Origin: Manduca sexta
Lineage: Eukaryota > Arthropoda > Insecta > Lepidoptera > Sphingidae
Direction of reading: 5' to 3'
Length of the DNA: 64,000 bases
NCBI RefSeq assembly: GCF_014839805.1
Contig: NC_051117.1
Span: forward strand, 4,774,001-4,838,000
Position 1 is the first letter of the stretch, and each line of letters begins with the position of its first letter. This document shows positions 58,930 to 64,000 of this stretch, in pieces. Below the pieces are notes generated by a model. It made no database searches. It was not told the DNA's origin and was given only the letters and a program-made list of their open reading frames with translations. Position numbers and translations under genes: made by a program.

Positions 58930-58943
58930 TTATGTGTAAATAT

Positions 58944-59408
58944 TTTAAGAGTTAAAAAAAGGTAGTTTTACATAATACAAGTATATTTCGGTATGTATAA
59001 TTTCACCTTATTAAAGGAATAATAAACGGGGTCAGTTTAAAATAATCAATCATGCGCTTATACTAATAATAGTTTATACCAAACACGCAATTAACATTCC
59101 AAAGTTGAAACATTGAATATAATAACATATTAATAACTTATTTTAATACAGAAATAATCATACAATTATTGAAAACGTATGCGCATGTACAAATTACAAA
59201 GGTCAGTACAAAACGAGTACAACACCGTAACAAAAGCCTATGAGGAGGAAAAGAATCATTCTGAACAGCATTGTATTGTTTAAATTGGAGTTTGATACCA
59301 TCATTTGTAACACAGACGAGGAATACTAATACTCATTAAAGGGGGATATTAATATGATTTTAGAAGCAAAGTAACCTTCATTTAGGAATTATATTATGTT
59401 GACTGTTA
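58944..59408. other. AT-rich spacer between two SINE A copies
   Basis: I see nothing recognisable here. Confidence 0.35.
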
Positions 59409-59606
59409 GGGACTGCCTCAATCGGTTAGTCGTATTGCATTTGCGGTATTACACTGCTCGTGAGTCCCGGGTTCAAATCTTTGGTCGGGCAAAGTGATAG
59501 CGGGTTTTTCTGTTCAGTATCAGTGCAGAGTCTGGCCTTTGTGCAAAAATTAGATGCCCAGGTTTCACCTCTGCCTAGCTCTTTAGGTATAGAGGCGCGA
59601 TGTATG
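59409..59606 (+). mobile_element. SINE family A with tRNA-like head
   Basis: The head has an A-box-like TCGGTTAGTCG and a B-box CGGGTTCAAATC (59468-59479), the two internal RNA polymerase III promoter elements. The family body GGTCGGGCAAAGTGATAGCG, GGGTTTTTCTGTTCAGTATC and AGAGTCTGGCC follows. The end is TTTCACCTCTGCCTAGC and GAGGCGCGATGTATG. The GATAGGCTCGCC block present in other copies is deleted. Confidence 0.75.
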
Positions 59607-60613
59607 CTTTGTTTTTTTTTAGAATGTAATTGGAAAATGATTCACGTCGATGAAGCTGCGACTAAAAACTTGTGTTTAATCATTTGTCATACGTAGGTGC
59701 TACAGAAGTATATCATTTCTAGGAAATTGTCCAGTTGAAAAATCTATGTAACCAAATCCAGACAGCTGATAGACATGTGTTGCAGCCATGACACTTTAAT
59801 AAAACTTTTTAGAAAATAAATATACTCACTGCTTCAACATTTAGAAATATTACGTTTTTAAAACTAATTAATTCATGGTAAATATATTACTTTTTTCTAA
59901 AATTATCGTCAATTTAAAAGCTACGATTCAACGACATGATTGACATACAGACAATCCTATCTATGTTCTAGCGGAAAGTATGCATCGTTGATAGAAAATA
60001 AACATTTTAAATTATTCTAGATGTATCAATAATAGGTTCAATATTGATGCCTGACCGTCATTGACATTGCAATGGATTTGTCCTCGCCCTATCAGCTTCA
60101 CAACGGCATGCATTTAAAGTTGAATTTCTAAGTAATTATTTATCAACGTTCAGTTCAGAGCACACTGATGCATAGCAACCCAATATTCCTTTATGTGGTA
60201 GTAATTTGGATATACTTTATATCAATATCCGCTTGTATTAACTTGATTTGTCTTCGTCCGGAGAGCATTTGTAATCTATGTTAGTCATTTATTATAAAGA
60301 AAAAACGTTATCAAAACAAAGTTGAACTAATTCAAAACATGTTTTCGCGACCGCTTTTCCTCGTTTCCGTCTAACCTTTGACTTTATGTCATTAGCATTT
60401 CAACAGGGTGGAAAAATACTGGCGCGACTGCTCGTTCTAGTAATATAGTCAAGTTCTCTCCGAGTACTCGGGTGCGCATGCGTGAAATGGCCTAATGGAT
60501 TCTTTATCAAATCTGTCACGTACGCTCCTGATACACTTTAGTCGACCTTCTTGTAATGGTTTCTATCAGTACGGCGAGTGAAGTTGTTTACGGTATTATG
60601 GCAATGTTACTCT
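59607..60613. other. Intronic AT-rich DNA
   Basis: No gene or repeat was recognised. A GC-richer patch lies at 60405-60490. Confidence 0.4.
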
Positions 60614-60956
60614 TTAGTTGGTCTCTCGTATGCGAAAGACTATCACTTCACTGAGTTTGATTTTAAGTATAGTACAGCGTAAATATGTCCACCATCTGAA
60701 GACGTTGCGTCCTTCAAAGGTAGCCAGAATTACTCCAAGCTGTCTTATGATGTATACCAGCTTATATAGAACGTGTTTACGAGTCGTCAGTTCAAGCGAG
60801 GATGGCGGGATTTGCACCATTAGTACGGCGGTCGCGATCGCAAATCGGATTGAAATAAATCCAATTTTCTTGCTCTCCAATCTTGCAGTTGCATTCCAAA
60901 CAATAGTTTCGTTTGTTTCCCGAATGTTTGTTGTTTTAGCTGTTCGACGTTCCTAA
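60614..60956. other. 339-bp segment open on both strands, unassigned
   Basis: A plus-strand frame (60618-60956, internal ATG at 60630) and a minus-strand frame (60614-60952) are both open for 113 codons in mirrored phase. Neither begins with ATG at its edge. The minus product has WNATARLESKKIGF and KLVYIIRQLGVILATFEGRN; the plus product has HHLKTLRPSKVARITPSCL. The base composition is more balanced than in the flanks. No family could be named, and an old transposon piece is as likely as a gene exon. Confidence 0.25.
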
Positions 60957-63039
60957 TTTATTGTTCTATCGCTTAAACTAACAATGCATCGCTAAAGCGC
61001 TCACAAACAAATTCAACGCTAAGATATTCTTGTCGGTAAATAAAACAAATAATAATAAAGGTTGTCTTTATCATATCTGGTTGAGACGGTGCCCTCGATT
61101 ACACGCGATGAGCAAATATGACGCCAGATAACATTACCGCATTATACGTATACAAGATTTATATTCGTACTGATTACCTGCACGCTTACGAATAGGCGCA
61201 ATATTGAATTCCATTATTGCTTAAACTGTTTATAAAAATTCATTGATGATTATCGTATTGTCATATTTTTATAAGTACTCAGATGTGTTTTTTTAAATTT
61301 GGGAATCCCAATTTAATAATTTTTTTTATTGGAAAATGATGGAGTTCTTTCCCCAATTTGTATGACAAATATTGAATATAACCTTTTTCATATACAATCA
61401 ACAGATTCTGTATTAAGAAACTTAACTAAGTTGAAGCAATTTGTGCAATTACATTTATCTTATAAAGATCTTTACAATTTCTACATCACACGTCATGCGA
61501 TGTCTCCGCTTACCGGCCGGCCATGTTTCCAATAATGGAGTGGAACAAGTTAATTGCTAATGCAAAGTTATACAAGCGTAACAATCGCTATGTAGGCAGT
61601 TTGCAGTCGTGTGTACGTTACTTAAACAATAAAGATATCCTGTGTTTGTTCTGCTGTCACGGATTGGAATTGATTTAGTGGGATTGTAAGTGCGGAGTAT
61701 AGTTAGTAGTCGAAGATTGGGCAAATTGTAATTGAGACGAAAACAGTAATCTATTAAAAGTACTAGAAAGTAGCCTAACTTTATTTATCTTATCAATTAT
61801 CAGTCAATACGCATTTTAGCTAACAATTTTTTTGGGCTAATGCTTATAAAGACGGAGTCGGGTTCAAAATTTCTACTTACTAACATTTATTATAATTTCT
61901 CATATTCCTATTTTATACTAGTGATCAAAATAATACAAATCCTTTACCACACAAAACTTAAACAACTTATCGTCATGTTTATAAAACAAAACGTGTTTAT
62001 ATATTTCATAACAACACATGGCGCCAAGTGTTGCATCTTTTTGCACTGATAACGAAGATCAAGGTTGTAATAACTTGTTGCTGAGAGCTATTTTACGTGT
62101 ACTATTTAATTGAGTTGATTAATATTTACATAATGATAATAATTACACTACGCAAAGAATAATTCTTAGAGTGCTAGTAGTTGCATTAGTTTGTATAAAA
62201 TTAAAGTTACTATTTTCTGATGGTTATTTTACTCGTAACTTTCACTTTTTTATTTTATATCTACGGTTCGAGTATACATACTTATTGCAAGGTAACATTT
62301 TAAAGATAGTAAGTAGTGTTTTCATTTATTAATGCAATGTCAAAATGATCCTAAATAAAAATACTTTCCTATTTTAAAAGTACGTTCCATGTACTTATTT
62401 CCAAATCAAAATAAAATTATCGCTTATATAAAAATAAAAACCTCAACATTATGTGTCGTATCGTTCATTCTTCAGAACCAATGATACGGATATTATACAA
62501 GTGTTGATAACGCTTATCACTAATGTTTTGCAGATAGATCATCTGTCGAACGTGTTATGCATTGCTGGGTATTCGTGATTCATTCGGTAGTCGGAAATGC
62601 AGGTATTAATGAGTTCCTGTGAAGTTTATCTGAGATCCGGTTCCTGTTATGATAACAGAAGTTTGATGAATTGTGACGGGGGTTTATGTGGCGTCATTTA
62701 TGTTGCGTTTAGACCAGGTTTTTGGTTAAATAGAATGGATATAGTCCTCTTTATGTTACTGTTGTTATCTATATTAAATCAGCAGTCTGATTGTATCTGC
62801 AAACTGATATCAAAACTACATTGCCTTCACATTGGCGTAGTTAAAAATTTTCGTATTTTCTGCTGTTCAAAGCAATTGATCGCCTAATTTAATAAAAGGC
62901 TTGCACTTCACGAGATCCCTTTATCATAAGCCTTTTTTTTCTAGGGTGGGTAATGGGTATCCCCTAATTAATACTCTTCAGTAACGCCAATACACATAAC
63001 AATCAAAAATCTTGCTAAATCTAGTAATAAGGATGTATG
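60957..63039. other. Intronic AT-rich DNA
   Basis: A Cys-rich 96-codon frame at 62597-62887 has an ATG but no recognisable motif. Nothing else was identified. Confidence 0.35.
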
Positions 63040-63069
63040 TTAATTATTATTTTTCTTTTCCAGGTATGT
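63040..63069 (+). other. Dyrk2: Candidate recursive-splicing ratchet site
   Basis: TTAATTATTATTTTTCTTTT, a long pyrimidine tract with a possible branch site, leads to CCAG, directly followed by the good donor GTATGT (junction 63063/63064). It lies in the sense strand of the kinase intron, about 60 kb from the exon donor. Confidence 0.4.
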
Positions 63070-64000
63070 ACATTTCTTTCAAGACTAACTAACAGCGAGA
63101 TGAAAGCTGTTCGATGTAGCGATCACTCTTGGAGTGGCCATTGTCTAAAATAACGGATAAAAATGGGTATGTTGTGTATCTTAACTTCTACTATGATTGT
63201 AGAGCTATATTGTAGATTTTTTTTTGGTTTTGACATTTTAAGTTCACGTAACAGTTTTAGTCTTATGATGTCAGTATCTCCAATAAATAAAATTCCTTCC
63301 CAATGCATTTTTTTTTTTAATTTAACAGTTGACTAAATATTGTCGGATTTGCCTGTTTAAAATGTTTGAGTTTTATGTACCGTTGAGGTCACTATTCGCA
63401 CACATTTGAACCCTTTTATTATTGTGACCGCAATTCGGAAAACAAACATATTTATTTCGTGGAACACGACTTTTCTTTTACCGGAATTGGAATGGTAATA
63501 GGGCAACGGGAAATCCAATGTTGATTGTTTCATAGTGTATTACTCTAGTCAAATTTAGTTAGGGTTGCCAATCAAGCTGTTAAAAATACTTATTTCCCTT
63601 TTTTGATATTGTTTATTTTTTTATTAAAAAAAAATGTACAAAATATTGTTTTAGTCGTCGCCAGTAGTCGCAGATAATTATAATCATTATACACATATCG
63701 TCGAAAATTCAGTTGTCCTCCTTGGGTTTCGAATGTGTTGACCTTCGTCTCGATATTGTTCCATTCCCAAGTGGGCTATCGATGCTATTTACTATTAATT
63801 TAATAAAAAATTAGCTCCTTCTTTTTTTTATTTCGATTTAAATTGTGGACAGGCTAATGAAAATTTTGTAAATAATTAAACTACTTAAAAAAATGAAGAC
63901 GTTCCCAATTCAAGGTTTTTTTTAAGTTACAAAAAATATTTTATATACCTTGTTTTCTAAAATACTGTTTATTTCTGGTACAAATTTTGGCAACCTTAGT
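63070..64000. other. Intronic AT-rich DNA at the right edge
   Basis: Poly(T) runs occur at 63218-63225 and 63308-63318. No coding or repeat element was recognised. Confidence 0.4.

Larger units (their letters stand above)
58726..58943 (+). mobile_element. SINE family A copy carrying two fold-back palindromes
   Basis: The copy follows the family from CTATTCAGTATAAGC, through TGGTGATAGGCACGCCCCTA, to GTGCACCAGTTGCGCCT, then folds back on itself twice (58821-58881 and 58880-58929). It resumes the family-like end AAATGCGTGATTATGTG. The tRNA-like head is absent. Confidence 0.75.
3158..64000 (+). other. Dyrk2: Very long first coding intron of the Dyrk2-like gene, right end outside window
   Basis: No frame anywhere downstream resembles the missing DFG, activation loop (YxYIQSRFYR) or C-lobe of a DYRK, so the intron is inferred to run for more than 60 kb. 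Its contents are given in the other entries: one LINE copy, several SINE and MITE copies, a few CpG-rich islands and weak open frames. It could also hold nested genes, or the gene could be broken by misassembly. Confidence 0.6.

Overview
The window looks like insect nuclear DNA, most probably from a moth or butterfly. It is AT-rich with scattered short CpG-rich stretches, it has one spliced eukaryotic exon, and it carries several dispersed repeats that I recognise from memory as typical of Lepidoptera. I could not run a database search, so the taxonomic call is an inference. No bacterial operons, tRNA or rRNA genes or CRISPR arrays are visible.

Only one host gene is secure. A CpG-rich promoter and 5' leader (about 1981-2374) runs into a 783-bp coding exon (2375-3157, +). 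It encodes the first 261 residues of a class II DYRK protein kinase (Dyrk2-like): a short proline/alanine-rich head, the NAPA region, the DYRK homology box and the N-lobe through the HCDxKPEN catalytic loop. The exon stops at a consensus splice donor exactly before the DFG region. I find no continuation of the kinase in the other 60.8 kb, so nearly all the rest of the window appears to be one very long first coding intron. Two sites in it (junctions 38901/38902 and 63063/63064) have the form of recursive-splicing ratchet points.

The intron is a museum of transposons. At 44809-48716 (-) there is a 3.9-kb 5'-truncated non-LTR retrotransposon with ORF1 tail, endonuclease, reverse transcriptase, RNase H and a C-terminal zinc-knuckle region. 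It is flanked by a perfect 13-bp target-site duplication, yet it is interrupted by several frame breaks, most of them at short homopolymer runs. Two SINE families occur in both orientations (family A at 7476, 43291, 58726, 59409; family B at 16698, 36284). A poly(A)-ended family C forms an inverted pair (15640 and 21281), and family D, probably a LINE 3' end, forms another (12500 and 27481). Two MITEs with terminal inverted repeats lie at 6979-7139 (hAT-like) and 39546-39779 (TA target site). A 39-bp poly(A) retro-insertion at 20105-20143 has a 17-bp duplication.

Several weaker signals could be nested or neighbouring genes: a possible divergent first exon at 581-612 (-), a promoter-like block with a 26-codon membrane-peptide ORF at 11098-11178, a spliced-looking exon pair at 13760-14100, and unassigned open frames at 34148-34519 (-), 56864-57082 (+) and 60614-60956. 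None has a recognised family, and each is given a low confidence.
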